Counted from the stretch's first letter, positions 1-10,399 are shown. The stretch: 64,000 nt of DNA from Gnetum montanum (GCA_015680685.1 MNCI01002748.1:129854-193853); one strand, 5' to 3'. Made by a program: numbers and translations. The notes: a model not told the origin generated them from the letters alone.

Positions 1-1
1 T

Positions 2-103
2 TTCACGCTGCTATAGGGTTCACCCTACTACAGGGTTTACACTGCTACAGTGTTTACGCTGCTATAGTGTTCACGCTGCTACAGTGTTCATGCTGCTATA
101 CTA
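2..103. repeat. 17-bp minisatellite, six units
   Basis: Six consecutive 17-base units of the form ttcacgctgctatagtg fill this stretch with no change of period (units begin at 2, 19, 36, 53, 70 and 87). They differ mostly by C/T changes. The array lies just upstream of the gag relic starting at 216, so it probably belongs to the LTR or leader of that element. The same cgctg core recurs in the arrays at 5514-6612, which suggests a common origin but does not prove it. Confidence 0.85.
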
Positions 104-171
104 CCGCTATAGTTTTCTTTTGAACAAAAACACACAAAACACATCTGTTTCAAAGCCGAATTCACCACAAT

Positions 172-189
172 TGGCACCTAACATCAAGC
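172..189 (+). promoter_or_regulatory. Candidate primer binding site
   Basis: The sequence tggcacctaacatcaagc begins with the TGG expected opposite the CCA end of a tRNA and lies two bases after a CA that could end the 5' LTR. It stands 44 bases before the first gag ATG. I could not match it confidently to a tRNA, so this is a positional guess. Confidence 0.3.
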
Positions 190-215
190 TGGTCTAAGTA
201 CTGACTGCCACCAAC

Positions 216-2420
216 ATGGATCACCTTGCCCAAGCACGCATCACCATGGAATCATCCCAAAACTCCAGTACACGCGCCTTCATAGTCCCCACACAAGAAT
301 AGTATAACTACATCTGTGTGAAGATTTAGGCCAACCTTCCCATTGAACACACAGAACAGGAGGCAAAATGAAACTTTGAGCGCATATACATGGGAGGTCA
401 TGAATTCACCCCCTATGTATATGACATCATCCCCCTTTCTGAGCCTCACCACCAACTCATCTCTTAGCTCCTTCTAGCAAGGAGCCAAAACTCACAGCAA
501 CCCACTGAGGAGCCCCAAAACCAACATGCTGTAGATGACTTTGAGGCATAATCTGAACCTAAGGATTCATACCACACCCTCAGCCCCCATGCCTACGTGA
601 ACCCATCATTCCATCCTCGCATGGGACAGACAGCCCCTCACCAAGTGTCAATGAGCACACAAGCACCGGTGTCCCGACATGGACTACCCACATCCACATC
701 CACCCAGTACATGCCACCAGTGCAAACGCATGGGGCCACTATGGTCACATCGGCCCCACACATTCAGGGTATCACCCCACAGTTAGTGGCTAGACAAGGA
801 ACCACACCCCTTGTTCAACAACCCACTTACTTTAGCGCATCACACCCTACAATCCCAACTCTGAACGTTGCTCCAAAACAGCAATTGATGACACAATCTC
901 CCCAACCAACTAATCTACCTACCGCTCAAGAGTGGGTAGAAGCAAAACAATGGATGCGAATGTTAGCTGATGAGGTAGAGCGCCTCAAAGCTACCAACAT
1001 TGAAGTAGTTAAAGTACTAGACTTCTACCAGGATGATCCAATTAGCTCTTCAGTGCCATCATTAGCTTTACCCAAGGGAATCACACTCTCATAGTTAGCC
1101 AAGTACAATGGGAAAGGAGATCTGAATGCTCACTTAGTTACATTTCGATCCGAAACTCTATTGCTTCACGCTTGGCCCCACGTAATCCTACGTGTGTTCG
1201 CTATGTCCTTAATGGGTGTAGCCTTAGATTGGTACTGAGCCTTATCTCGTAACTCCATATTCTTTTTGGAGGATCTGTTATACCAGTTTGTTACCAAGTT
1301 TAAGTACAACCTGAAGCCTGAAGCAACACTAGACACTCTAATACAGGTGAAACAAGCACCACTTGAGCCTGTGTAGAAGCTCATCCAACGATGGAGTACA
1401 GCCCTTAACGAACTTCATGAGCCCATCCCTAAAATGTATTTGCTTACAATTTTGAAGGGATCCATGAATGACTTCATTAAGTCAAAAATATACTACCTAA
1501 GCACTCAAACATTGAGCCAAGCCTTCACATAGATCAAAAACATTGAACAAGCTGCACAAGCCAGCAATGACCCTGCCTATGTGGCTTATAAGAACCAACA
1601 TGTTGCCAAACAACAAAAAACAACAAAAACTGTAGCCGCAAGCACAAAAACAAAAAACACCAATACCAACCCACCTACAACAATAGGGGCCACCCCAAGG
1701 CCCAACTTTCAGTGCAAGGATCGCTCAAAGTACGCACCGCTACCTGCGCGACCCTCTGAACTACTAGAGCAACTCCTTAAAGTTAGGCAAATCCAATACA
1801 AACATGTAATGGAGAATGCTCACTGCTGACATGATAGGTACTACGAGCTACTGAGGAACCCCACCTTAGCAGCACCAAATGAGCCCCTGGTTCCACGACA
1901 TTTCAAGTTGGACCAATTCTGTCATTACCACCAGATGTTTGGTCACAACACTGACACCTGTCGTGCGTTACAGGATGATCTACAAGAAATGATAGAGCGG
2001 GGCCAACTCAACATCAACACCCTAAATCAACCCAGCACAGACAATGCCCCCTATGTTATAAACTCCATTGGCATAGATAGTAAGCCTAAAACTATGCACC
2101 AACCTTTTGTGATCCATGTTCCTCCCAGCAAGGCAACAATCCCCTCCGCCTCCACGAGCAAGGGGCCTCCCATCATCATCAAGGTGCCACCTAGAGCATC
2201 AACGATACCTTTTGTGCTCAAGGTACCACCACCTCACATGTCTGCTAAGACGTTAAACTAGCAAGATTCAATGCAATCCCGAACACCAAAGACACCCTTT
2301 GTGATCAAAGTACCACCACAGTCATTCGCTAAGACGTTAAACCAGCATGATACACCAACGACAACAGCAAGAAACCTTTCATTATCAAGGGGCCACAACA
2401 AGCTAGTCAAACAACAATGA
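216..2420 (+). pseudogene. Degenerate Gag polyprotein, Tat/Ogre-like
   Basis: One reading frame runs from the ATG at 216 to about 2360, interrupted by in-frame stops at 300, 327, 369, 465, 549, 1092, 1236, 1374, 1530, 1827 and 2259. Of these 11, seven are TAG, three TGA and one TAA. The first part is rich in proline, threonine and glutamine. The capsid-like Gag domain lies at about 1095-1560, with the pattern YNGKGDLNAH, later ALDWY, and FVTKFKY. A basic linker follows at 1570-1700. A zinc-finger-like motif, CHYHQMFGHNTDTC, is at about 1920-1962 and is followed by LQEMIERGQL, as in Tat/Ogre Gags. The Gag would form the particle and bind RNA. The remains are certainly non-functional. The start at 216 is the first ATG of the frame. 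Confidence 0.75.
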
Positions 2421-2465
2421 CACCTCCTAAACTACCATTTTTCATAAAGGTGCCACCATGCGATG
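2098..2465 (+). repeat. Repeated PFVIKVPP motif in the Gag-protease linker
   Basis: Six diverged copies of a PF-[VIF]-[IL]-[KH]-V-PP motif are encoded here, spaced roughly 15-30 codons apart: PFVIHVPP, PIIIKVPP, PFVLKVPP, PFVIKVPP, PFIIKGPQ and PFFIKVPP. Two neighbouring copies are followed by the same codons, aagacgttaaac, then TAG in one copy (2259) and CAG in the other (2343). This directly shows one CAG-to-TAG change. The reading frame shifts between the fourth and fifth copies, at about 2360-2375. Confidence 0.75.
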
Positions 2466-3400
2466 GGCCCTCACCTACCCTGAGCCCAACCGTAGGCAAC
2501 GTCTCAACCTCTCATCCCTCAAGAGTCAACCTTGCCAACAACATGGATAAGCCTACCAAATGGTAGCAGAATAGGACAAACGAACAACGAATAACACCCA
2601 TAGCCCAAACAAAGGACACACCTAGTATACAACAACTAAACACTGGGGGCCCTGCCCCTAATCCCAAACAAACCAGGCCCAAGCCCTCGACCCATACAGA
2701 GGCAACCAACATAATGGCAAACAACACAGACTTTGTAGCTACACTGGCCTAGGTAAAACAAACGCTCAAACAAAAGAACACAACCATGAGCTTGTACGAC
2801 CTGGTCATGACATCATCAACCCATTGCGAAGCCTTAGCACAAACATTAGCATCCATTCCTGTTACAGAAGACATCCCTGCTAACATAGAATCCATCCGTA
2901 CAATGATTTCACAACTCACACCACAAGGATTGGGTTCAAACACCTTAGCCTTCTACAACAATGTAGTTAAAGTCAACCCTGAACGAGGGGAGGTCACAAT
3001 AGGTCCATTTTCGATTAGCATATGTGTTGGGCAATGTACCATTCGCAGAGTGCATGTTGATGATGGTGTAGCAACAAACGTAGTTCTATACTCTGTCATC
3101 GACGAACTAGGCATGGCCGACGAGATCATGCCAACAGAAGCCATGTGTTTAAAATCCTTCAACGGATCACGTGTCACAGTTAAGGGCACAATCAACTAAG
3201 CCTTTGTGGCAGGAGAACAATTCCCCACTAGCACAGAATTCACTATCATAGAAGAGATGCCCAGTTTCAACATGATTCTTGGTAGACCTTGGCTAGCACA
3301 ACAACGAGCCATTTCCTCACCGATACATCAAGAAATTCACCTTCCATACGAAGGTGGAAAAGTGATCTATACATGGCAAAAACACTCCCTTTCAAGCTGA
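2420..3400 (+). pseudogene. Degenerate retropepsin-type protease with N-terminal linker
   Basis: The frame (start positions congruent with 2786) runs through a Pro/Asn/Thr-rich linker into an aspartic protease. Seen motifs are the active-site region VHVDDGVATNV (about 3050-3082), where VDDG stands for the usual D-[ST]-G, then FNGSRVTVKGTIN, and the flap-side motif MILGRPWLAQQ at about 3272-3304, followed by SPIHQEI. The order matches proteases of Tat/Ogre elements. In-frame stops occur near 2570 (TAG), 2750 (TAG) and at 3197 (TAA, followed at once by continuing homology). The enzyme would have processed Gag. It ends at the TGA at 3398, and no reverse transcriptase follows. Confidence 0.7.
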
Positions 3401-3897
3401 CCACGACATAGACATGTCATAGGTCTTGAAAGAGGAGCCTCTTGAAGCAACACACATGACAAAAAATGCAACACCTAGAGCCAAAACGCCTGAACGAGCG
3501 GCAACAACTGACACAATATTTAAAGCTAAAACGCCTGAACGAGTGGTGAAAACCATAAGCCCCAGTGGAGCCTAAGCCTAAAATGCTTTCAAAACCACAT
3601 CCGGTTAGGAGACCACTCAATCAAGACTCCCCTGTGGCCAAAAACACATCTTATCCCCACCCACTCTTCACCTTTGTTGATTGTGCATACGTCACCTTTT
3701 TTTGCATTGTACTAGCTTACGCATTTACATGTGGCCTGAAAAGGCCTTAAACTACCACCATTTTGCATTGTTTTCTATTTACTTGTGCATTTCAGTTCAT
3801 GTTTTCTATAGTTGCTATTTAACATTGTTTTCTCTAGTTGCTTTTGTTTACAGGATCATACAGATGCACACGCATGCATCCACACAGAGTAGTCCTG
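3401..3897 (+). other. Post-protease region without recognisable gene
   Basis: A short repeated segment, aaaacgcctgaacgag, occurs near 3483 and again near 3529, each inside the protein-like phrase AKTPERA or AKTPERV, so this looks like a continuation of the protease C-terminal tail. From about 3640 the sequence is T-rich and carries no domain I recognise. The open frames at 3565-3911 are short and unsupported. Confidence 0.4.
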
Positions 3898-4230
3898 GCA
3901 TCATGACTTAAAACTGATACCACACAACGTCCAGGAATCATGACGGTAAACTGATACCACTGATCGTCTTGGTGTTATGACGATAAATTGGCACCACAGT
4001 TCGTTCGTAATGACAATAAACTAGCACCCATCCGGTACGACATTAAACTGCCATAGTTTTATTCACCAAAGTCCGCTAAGACTATAAACTGGTCTATCTC
4101 TCCACAGTCCGCCAAGACTATAAACTAACAATGTACCATCCGCTACGATGCTAAACTGGCAACGTCCAATGGGTTATGACATAAAAATAACCCACGACAG
4201 TCCACTAAGACTATAAACTAGCAATATCAT
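3898..4230. repeat. Degenerate tandem repeat with core gac..taaactgg
   Basis: About nine diverged units of roughly 30-45 bases share the core cg[ct]naagac[at]ataaactggca, with examples near 3935, 3975, 4010, 4045, 4075, 4115, 4150, 4180 and 4205. Some neighbouring units are very similar (tccgctaagactataaactg and tccgccaagactataaacta). It lies between the protease relic and the presumed 3' end of the element, where Tat/Ogre elements often carry tandem repeats. Confidence 0.6.
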
Positions 4231-4888
4231 CTCTGGCACATTCATCTGCTACTGTAACTCATGACATTTTTTCATCAATACCTGCTGCATCATTCATCAC
4301 ATCGACTCTGGCAACACTATGGCTGCTCATTTTGCTTGCCTTATGTTTCACATGGTGCCACCGTTTGCATTGGCCACATTCATGTCTAAAGTGTTTACTA
4401 ACTCATTCACTTGTGGTTTTCTTGTCTTCTTAGAGTTGTGTTTGCAGGATGACACCCAATGATGCTCGTACACAGATACAGTTCATCACAGTGACAAGGT
4501 GCCACATTGTTTCTAACGCATGCAACCAGGTTAATTAATCTATTAAAAAGTACATTCCCAGTTCCCAATACATTCTCCATTTTCCCAACACTCTCGTTCC
4601 CCTTCCTACCTGGTTACAGTTCCCAGATACACTCGGTACACCCCGAAACATTAAGCACACCGCTGCACACTGCAACAATCTTAAGTGGTTGCAACACATG
4701 ACATGGCACTTGAGCATGAGTAGAAGATCAAAATAAAGCTCATTTCCACAAAAAAAAGAGAGGAAAATATCAAAGAGCAAAGAGCAAAATGAACCACAAG
4801 ACTCTTGGCACTTCCCATACAAATCACAGATGGGAAGGCAGTTGTCTTGGAAAGAAGTACTCATGTCTCAAACCATCATGTTACACCT
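4231..4888 (+). other. Non-coding 3' region of the Tat-like element, candidate polypurine tract
   Basis: No gene is seen. A run of purines, aaaaaaaagagaggaaaa, at about 4750-4767 is the best candidate polypurine tract of the upstream element. The open frames on either strand here lack any recognisable domain. Confidence 0.3.
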
Positions 4889-5050
4889 CACTGCGTGGTT
4901 TTGGCTGTTGGACAATGGGTTCCCTTAAAACTTGACACAAGGGTCCTGTTTCTCCAAAGAACGCACCACCTCATTGCATGTCTTTGGCTATGACAATGAA
5001 TTCTCTTAAACATGATACAAGAGTCTCGTTCCTCCAAAGGACGATTTTAG
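4889..5050. repeat. Two-copy 83-bp tandem duplication
   Basis: Two diverged copies start at about 4889 and 4972. Both contain a tgcntg..tttggct core, a 'ttctcttaaaacttgacacaag'-like section and end in ctccaaagaacg or ctccaaaggacg. It is probably within the LTR or flank of the Tat-like element. The sequence from 5051 to about 5510 shows no further feature. Confidence 0.5.
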
Positions 5051-5513
5051 CCTTGCACAAGAACAACATGAGTTGTTTGCACAAGATGAACATTCCTCTC
5101 CCACACTAGCACAATCCCTTGATCAATTCCCAATCCCACAATTGTAAACACAGTGCGATGAAATCTAGCCAAGTGCTAAAGGACAATGCTTGCTCCGAGT
5201 TTGCTTGTGGTGTTTTGTACTTCTTTGTCGATGCCTCTCAGGTCGATTCCTCCAGACGTCAACAAAGAGGGGCCAATGAAACACCACAAAAATTTTGGCT
5301 AACACTTGTAGACAAAAATTGAACTAAGTCATGTTGGTCCTCAGCATGATCAAGCTTGAAAGCCTCAAATATAGCATCAAATGAAGTTGAATCAAGCAAG
5401 TAAAAGTTTCCTAACATCCATTGGAGACTACAACAACATCTAGCGACAAGAATTGCAAGTTTCAAACTCAAAACACTTAGTTTTGACTAAGTATATTTCC
5501 TACCATAGGCCTG

Positions 5514-6425
5514 CACGCCTAGCGTGCAGCCAGCGTACAACAACTTTTGGGCCCCAAAAATGAGCCAAAATATGCAAGAATTGAGTGTCTGGACCCCCAG
5601 GACCTTCCCCAAGGTTCCCAATAGCTCTCAGGTACTTGAAAATCAAATTTTTGGCTCCAAATGATGGTCTTTCATTCTTGCATGCCCAGTGTACACGCCC
5701 AGCGTGTAGCCAGCGTATAGCAACTGTTGGGCCCCAAAAATGAGTCAAAACATGCTAGAATTAAGCGTCTGGACCCCCTAGGACCTTCCCCAAGGTTCCC
5801 AATAGCTCTCAGGTGCTTGAAAATCAAATTTTGGGCTCCAAATGATGGTCTTTCATTCCTGCATGCCCAGCGTACACGCCCAGCGTGCAGCTAGCGTACA
5901 ACAACTTTTGGGCCCTAAAAATGAGTCGAAACATGCTAGAACTAAGAGTCTAGACCCCTAGGACCTTTCCCAAGGTTTCCAGTAGCTCTTAGGTACCTGA
6001 AAATCAAGTTTCAACCTTGAAATGATGCACTTCTATGACCTGTACGTTGAGCATACATACTCTGCACGCCCAGCGTGTAGCCCAGCGTACACCACCATAA
6101 ATGGCCCAAAACAAGCATCAAAGGGTAAGATTTTCACCTAAAATCAACTTCTAGAGGTAGGGAAAATATTAGGCATCATCATGGGTACCTAAAAATCAAT
6201 TTTTAACCTCGAAATGATGCATTTACATGTGTGTACGCTGAGCATACATACTCTGCACGCCCAGCGTACAGCTCAGCGTGCACCAACTTTTGAGCTCCAA
6301 AAACTCCTTCAAACAGGCCAGAATTGAAGCTCTAGACCACCTATGACCTTCCCAAGGGTCCCCAGAAGCTCTTAGGCACTTGAAATTCAATTTTTGGGCT
6401 CCAAATAATGGACTTTCATGCCTGT
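5514..6425. repeat. Five-copy 180-190-bp satellite-like array
   Basis: Units begin with acgccYagcgtgYagccagcg at about 5515, 5694, 5876, 6066 and 6256, giving periods of about 180-190 bases. Each continues with aacttttgggccccaaaaat, a tctagacccc..ggaccttcc segment and agctctcaggtacttgaaaa. Copies 1-3 are closest to each other; copy 4 is shortened and altered internally. The array follows the Tat-like element. Satellite arrays growing from the 3' untranslated part of Tat/Ogre elements are known in plants, so that origin is a reasonable inference. Confidence 0.85.
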
Positions 6426-6612
6426 ACGCCGGCATGTAGCATGCTGGCATCTTGTACGCTGGCATGCAGCACGCTGGTATCCTATACGCTGGCATCCTGC
6501 ATGCTGGCATCCTATACGCTGGCATCCTATATGTTGGCATGCAACACGCTAGCATCCTGTACACTAGCATGCAACACGCTGGCATCCTATACACTGGCAT
6601 GCAGCACGCTGT
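6421..6612. repeat. 15-bp minisatellite (acgctggcatcctat)
   Basis: About twelve units of 15-16 bases, acgctggcatcctat and variants with atgcagc, follow directly on the 180-bp array. Because the period is a multiple of three, both strands show open frames with pentapeptide repeats (MPAYR-like on the - strand, TLASY-like on the + strand). I regard those as by-products of the repeat. Confidence 0.85.
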
Positions 6613-7309
6613 ACAGTTGTAATTTTCAATGCACTCGGACAATGCAGCGACATGTCATTCGACCTAAAATCCTCTCACCCACGGCCACTCATACCCTTCT
6701 AGATCTGAATCCAATGCCCAAGAAAACCTCATAAAAACCCCAATTTTCACTAGATCGGGGTTGGCAATTTTGGGCAAATCAGAGACAAAAAAAAAAGAAA
6801 AGAACCAGAGACACTTAGAAACTAGAGAAAAAACCCTGTACGCTGGACCTCAACCCTACACGCTGAGCATACAGCCTTCACGCTGTGCCTGCAGTTCAAA
6901 CTAGCACACCATCATCCCTCCACATCCACTAGGGCTCTTCGTCTACCTTGTGTCAGATCCACAGCTGCTTTCAGACTGGTGCACTATAATCTACATTATT
7001 TTCACAATAAAGTTTGCTTTATCCCTTGTTAAGATCTGTTATAGTTTGCATCCATTTTTGTTCGCATTCATGTATATTTTCTTGCACGTTTATATCCTAT
7101 TTTACATTTATCGCATTGTTTCTGCAGAACCCAGCATATTGCACATCAGCATACGTTGGGGAAGTCCTCGTTTGATCCACGTGTGGACCATTCAAGGCAC
7201 TCTATCTTCGTCCATTCCAGCTTGCCCTCAAGCCAAGGTAGAGTCTTTTGTGCCTGTCTGTAGATCTCTTGGTGTCTGTTTCATTCCAGCCTTGCACCGA
7301 TGATTTCAG
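6613..7309. other. Repeat-flanking region, no gene seen
   Basis: The first 300 bases still contain isolated cacgctg and tacgctg motifs like those in the arrays. A T-rich stretch with aataaa at about 7006 follows. This could be part of an LTR of the upstream element, but no matching second LTR is present. Confidence 0.3.
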
Positions 7310-7990
7310 ATAGTACACATACAATGGTTGTCCTCAATGCAAGACACAACCAATGAAGAATCTCTTTCACAATCTAGAACTCTCAACTCATAAGCAAGTC
7401 TAGAACACAAAGGCTAATACACAATATAATTGACTTTAGAGTTGCAACCTCTATGCACTCACTCAATGTGCTCTCTCTCTTTCTTCTCCAAGTTTAACAC
7501 AATAACTTACATGAAATCTCATCTTTGCATCATTTTACAAGCATGAAAAACCAACCATATTTATTAAGAAAACAAAGACAAAAACCTAAGGAAATATTCC
7601 ACAAGCTCATCTTGGAGTTTTCATCATGTTTCTATCTTTTTCCACCTTCTTCCAATTATCTTCCAACTTGGCATGGTTAATTCTAGAATTTTTCCAGCCA
7701 TATGGATCATCTCCACTCTTCTTAGGTCATCTTTGGAAAATATCCAACATTGATGAGAGATTTCTCCTAAGAGTGGAAGACATGTCCTCTATGGATGAGA
7801 TGTCTCCTTTGTCGATGAGATGTCTACTTTGAGATGTCTTCACTTCTAGGAAGACATCTCTTATCAATGAGAGATGTCTCCTACAAAGACTTCATTCTTG
7901 GTTGAGACATCTCTTGCATGTTCCATATGCCTCTTGTTAATTTACAACTCCTAGAAAAGACATTTCCTTGACCTCTAAGACATCTTCATA
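7310..7990 (-). repeat. Probable LTR fragment related to the A-family LTR, inverted
   Basis: The left half (about 7540-7620) resembles the part of the inverted A1 LTR near 8570-8640: a catg..aaac..catatttatta segment followed by aaacctaaggaaat. The right half (7735-7930) is full of agatgtct/agacatct motifs like the A LTR at 8760-8890. The order fits a - strand LTR. It includes a short hairpin at 7852-7880 with perfect 10-base arms (agacatctct/agagatgtct). The open frame starting at 7626 has no recognisable domain. Confidence 0.45.
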
Positions 7991-8077
7991 GAGCCCAAAA
8001 CCTATAAAACTCACACATAGGGAAGAACAAGAGGATCATAAGAGGTGTTGCTACACCACTCTTGCTAGATATGAAGT

Positions 8078-8216
8078 ACACATGTGTTGTGAATGTGGGC
8101 AATTGGGATATATTTAGAAGAACTACTCGAACTATTTCTTTTGTGGATATCTAGGATTTCAAGCTAGAGATTGCTTGAAGTAGATAGTTAGTGAAGAAGG
8201 TGGATAACTACATCAA
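8078..8216 (+). pseudogene. Gag zinc-knuckle fragment of A1
   Basis: The + strand reads CCECGQLGYI with a stop, then KNYSNYFFCGYLGFQARDCLK. This is two degenerate C-x2-C-x4-[HF]-x4-C type knuckles in series, as at the end of a chromovirus Gag, with the first H and C changed to Y. It stops a few bases before the inverted LTR. The homologous fragment in A2 lies at about 38497-38590. Confidence 0.6.
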
Positions 8217-8921
8217 GGTTAGTATGATTTGTTTTACCTTTCAAAATACACCAAATGTAGAAATTATACCAGAAAATTTAATTACTAAAGAATAAGAAAA
8301 CTAGATATCTTCTATTAAAGCTAAAAGAAATAATAAATATAATGGAATCATATTTCCATAGAACCAAAACACTCAACAATATTTCAAATCATGAGGTTAT
8401 ATAACCATACACACGATCGACCTTAATGTAAGGCATAATTAATCGAGATCTCTTCCTTAATAGGATCAAGATTTAAACATCAAGAACTATGGTGAATACC
8501 ACCATACATGACTAATCAAATAGATACACATAATTCTAATGTAATCACTCTTGCAACTCTTATGTTAAAACATGCAATACAAACATAGTATTTATCAAAC
8601 ATAAAGCTAGAACCCTAGGGAAATCTTCCTTAGATTGAACTTAACATTTTTGATTATTTTCCATCTTGGAACTACCACATTGAAACTTTTCATGGCCAAA
8701 TGAGATGTATACAAGCTTGACAAAACATATCTCTAATAACTCTGGCTTACAAGAATGTTATTTACATTGCTAGTAAGATGTCTCCTCTAGAGATAAGATA
8801 TCTCCTCTACCAACAAGATATCTTTACCAAGATGTCTTCAATAATATGAAGTCTCATCTATCAAACTAGCTTTTGGGCAAGACATCTATACTATTGATAA
8901 GATTTCTTCTCTAACATCTCT

Positions 8922-10195
8922 TGATGTTTTAGTATGTCAAAACCTTGAAAAATGGAGAATATGGAAAATGTACTTGTGGATCTTGTAGGACTAGATAAGG
9001 ACTAAGGCAAGAGCATGAAAAGAACTTGAAAAGATAAGATAAGGACAAGAGATTAATGAGATCAAGAAAAAGAGCATTGATGGGATGGGACAAGAGCATG
9101 ATATGATCGAGACAATAGTTTAGATGGTATTAAGACAAGAGTTCGGGACAAGAGCTTAGATGGTATCGAAAAGAGATTGGCACAAAGATCAAGTTAAAAT
9201 CAAGATAAGAGCTAAGTTATCAATCTGAGATGATAAAGTATTAATTGGAAAACAAATATGAAAGATGTTAAGTATGCACAAAGGCTAAATGAAGATGCTC
9301 TAATATTTTCTTAGACATTCTAAAAGATCAGAAAATGTTCCAGTGATAGAGCTCAAGTTTCAAGTTAGATGTTCCACAAAAGTAATAGAAATCCCAGTTG
9401 CACTTGAGACGTTCCATCTAGGATGTCCCATGTGACACATCCCAATTTTCAATAGGACATCCCACTTGAAAACACAAAAAATTAGTGAGATAGCCCAAGC
9501 TCAAATGGGATGTCTCAACTAGCCATTTTCTAGTTGTTGCATGAATCCCAATGATTATTTGACAAGGATAGAGGCTATAAAAGAAATAATATCTATGGAA
9601 AAAGGACAAGCATTATTCATTAGAATATTCATTCATTGTATAAATCTTGTGAGTTGATTTTTTCCTCAATTCTCTATCTTTTGTGAGTTGTATTTTTTAT
9701 TGTGAGATTTTCAAAGCAAGGAACTTGTAAAGTATAGTTAGATTCTCTCCTGATTTTATTCTTCCTTTGTAAGCCTTGTGGGATTGATGTGCTTCTTGTG
9801 AGAAGGCATCTATTGAGCTTATTAGGACCTCGTGGGGTTAAGTATGTTTCTTGAGAGAAAAAACTCCATGTAGAGCTCATGTCATTGTAAAGGTTGTGAG
9901 ATCCTTGAAACCATATTTTGAACTTGTTGGGATCTTGCGGGGTTGAGTGTGTTTGTTAAGAGAAAACAATCCTTGTGGAGCTCAAACTTTATAAAGAGTA
10001 TGATTTTCTTTAAGTCACATTATTGAATGAACAACGTCTAGAGGTGTGCAAGGATTCTACTCTTTGAGTGTGGAAATACCCAAGTTGGGGAACCATGCAA
10101 ATTTAAATATAGTTTTGATTTTCTTGGTTATTCAAATTATAAAACTTATTCAACCACCCTTCTAAGTTCTCAATTTTCAATATCTCATATCTCAA
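8922..10195 (+). mobile_element. Solo-LTR-like insertion within the inverted A1 LTR
   Basis: Comparison with A2 shows an extra block here: A2 reads straight through from the equivalent of 8920 to that of 10196. The block contains a TATA-box-like ggctataaaag at about 9570. Near its right end it reads caaccacccttctaag, of the kind found at LTR ends. It has no coding content, so a solo LTR is the simplest reading. Exact ends and target-site duplication are unclear, because the flanks are rich in similar atctc motifs. Confidence 0.5.
9772..9995 (+). repeat. Triplicated segment inside the solo-LTR-like block
   Basis: Three diverged segments contain cttgtgggattgatgtg, cctcgtggggttaagtatg and cttgcggggttgagtgtg. 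Each is followed by a ttcttgagagaa-like run and then gagctc or gagctt. They start at about 9775, 9827 and 9935. Confidence 0.5.
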
Positions 10196-10399
10196 GCAAA
10201 ACATCTCCTATGACATCTTAGCTCTCAAGAAAGATGTCCATAAAGGTCCAAAACATCTCTCAAGCTATCTGAAACATTCATTCTTATTTCTATAGGGATG
10301 GAAAGATGTTCAAAAGAGGTGTCCCTATACAAGCTTTTCCATCCTTTAAAAAAAGTAAACTAAGGTAAATAAAGGAGTAGGGGTAAAATTGATTCCCTA

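Larger units (their letters stand above)
1..4790 (+). mobile_element. Tat/Ogre-like gag-protease LTR element, no pol
   Basis: This is the internal region of a Ty3/gypsy-type element coding for Gag (216-2420) and an aspartic protease (to 3400). The C-H-H-C-like motif of Gag and the ILGRPWL motif of the protease resemble the Tat/Ogre lineage. No reverse transcriptase, RNase H or integrase follows; non-coding sequence and tandem repeats come next. A purine-rich run at 4748-4765 could be the polypurine tract, in which case the 3' LTR would start near 4790. The 5' LTR is mostly outside the window and no LTR pair could be matched, so both limits are approximate. It may be a non-autonomous gag-only element of the kind described in plants as TR-GAG, or a deletion derivative. 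Confidence 0.65.
8245..10331 (-). repeat. Inverted A-family LTR inside A1
   Basis: Read on the - strand, the LTR starts TGTATAGGGACACC at 10331, runs through a U3 rich in gatgtct motifs, and ends near 8245. It is directly preceded (- strand) by the chromodomain relic at 10400-10614, as a 3' LTR would be. It matches the inverted LTR of A2 (39175-40030) along its length, and the start of the + strand LTR at 13736 (TGTAGGAAGACCTCTT). About 1.27 kb of foreign sequence (8922-10195) interrupts it, leaving an LTR of about 0.8 kb. Confidence 0.65.

Noticed and set aside
2-103. Possible CRISPR-like array
   Set aside because: Units are directly adjacent with no unique spacers, and the context is plant transposons; it is a minisatellite.
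5514-6425. Centromeric satellite
   Set aside because: Unit length would fit, but only five copies are present, next to a Tat-like element; no evidence ties it to a centromere.
6223-6734. Cys/Met-rich and Ser/Leu-rich repeat proteins on both strands
   Set aside because: They are readings of a 15-bp minisatellite and follow its period; no start context or domain supports them.
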